A stretch of 64,000 nucleotides of DNA from Leptolyngbyaceae cyanobacterium T60_A2020_046 (GTDB lineage: Bacteria > Cyanobacteriota > Cyanobacteriia > Phormidesmidales > Phormidesmidaceae), in contig JACYME010000159.1 in assembly GCA_015272155.1 (NCBI GenBank), positions 1 to 64,000 on the forward strand, written 5' to 3'. The translations under genes were made by a program, and so were the position numbers. Shown here one piece after another: positions 63,813 through 64,000 of the stretch (position 1 is the first letter of the stretch; every line of letters begins with the position of its first letter). The notes beneath the pieces are model-generated. The model did no database searches and was not told the origin of the DNA. It was given only the letters and a program-made list of their open reading frames with translations.

Positions 63813-64000
63813 ATGGAGTCCAACTTTCTGGCGGCAGTCTTTTTGCCCCTGGCTCTCTTCGTGATCAGGTTGGGCATGGGGCTGGGGTTGACGGTACAAA
63901 GACTTTCAGCGGGTTTTGGTGGAGCCCAAAGCGGTGCTCCTGGGGCTGGTGGCGCAGTTGATTCTGCTGCCCGTGGTGGGGTTGGGGCTGGCGATCGCCT
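63813..64000 (+). CDS. BASS (bile acid:sodium symporter)-type transporter, partial and frameshifted
   Basis: The frame opens MESNFLAAVFLPLALFVIRL and continues GMGLGLTVQ, the first helix of SBF/BASS-type transporters. The run of A at 63898-63900 then puts the rest out of frame. One base further on, the +1 frame reads DFQRVLVEPKAVLLGLVAQL and ILLPVVGLGLAIA, the expected continuation, up to the window edge. Removing one A restores a normal protein. BASS proteins import pyruvate, bicarbonate, pantoate or bile-acid-like anions with sodium; the substrate is not visible from so short a piece. Confidence 0.6.
   Translation, partial: MESNFLAAVFLPLALFVIRLGMGLGLTVQRLSAGFGGAQSGAPGAGGAVDSAARGGVGAGDR

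Overview
This window is chromosomal DNA of a cyanobacterium. The evidence is the dense scatter of the HIP1 octamer GCGATCGC in genes and spacers, an NDH-1 subunit M gene (ndhM), the plastid/cyanobacterial genes ycf66, ycf46 and ycf35, and HpsE-type hormogonium polysaccharide glycosyltransferases. The DNA is GC-rich, apart from a visibly AT-richer stretch at about 50.3-52.6 kb. The hpsE genes hint at a filamentous, gliding organism, but that is inference. I found no tRNA, rRNA, CRISPR array or intact insertion sequence.

Layout. 0-7.5 kb: ileS, ycf66 and purB on the minus strand, then a DUF1361 membrane protein. 7.6-20 kb: a Ser/Thr kinase-CHASE2 sensor, an MscS-type channel whose stop overlaps the start of an alpha/beta hydrolase, a UbiD-family decarboxylase, a lipoprotein, a remnant of a thioester reductase domain, a VOC protein, a universal stress protein and a copper-type P1B ATPase followed by a palindromic 128-bp element. 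20-25 kb: an alpha/beta hydrolase-fold protein lacking its nucleophile, an HD-GYP response regulator, a frameshifted glycosyltransferase and an orphan C-terminus. 25-29 kb: a zinc-ribbon PP2C phosphatase gene directly upstream of a CHAT-FHA gene. 29-40 kb: ndhM, a histidine phosphatase, cutA, a pentapeptide-repeat protein, two tandem hpsE-like genes, a glutathione S-transferase and an RCK-pore-RCK potassium channel protein. 40-49 kb: a two-partner secretion pair whose exported passenger ends in a CHAT caspase-like domain, a Nit2-like amidase, and a decayed third CHAT gene. 49-64 kb: hemB, a GT39-like glycosyltransferase, an S66 L,D-carboxypeptidase, YggT, the RHH-ycf46-ycf35 cluster, a TPR protein, recQ split by a frameshift, rhlE, a second MscS channel, and the frameshifted start of a BASS-family transporter cut by the window edge.

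How it fits together. Most of the window is housekeeping: aminoacylation, purine and tetrapyrrole synthesis, NDH-1, RNA and DNA helicases. The accessory theme is CHAT (caspase-like) peptidase domains in three settings within 24 kb: cytoplasmic with FHA and beside PP2C, exported by two-partner secretion, and dead. The best candidate for an undescribed system is either the PP2C/CHAT-FHA pair (phosphorylation-gated protease signalling) or the TpsA-CHAT/TpsB pair (a secreted caspase-like protease). Both are assembled from known families, and the functional link is inference. A second theme is gene decay: at least three clear gene remnants, two otherwise good genes each broken by one frameshift, and two exact short tandem duplications.
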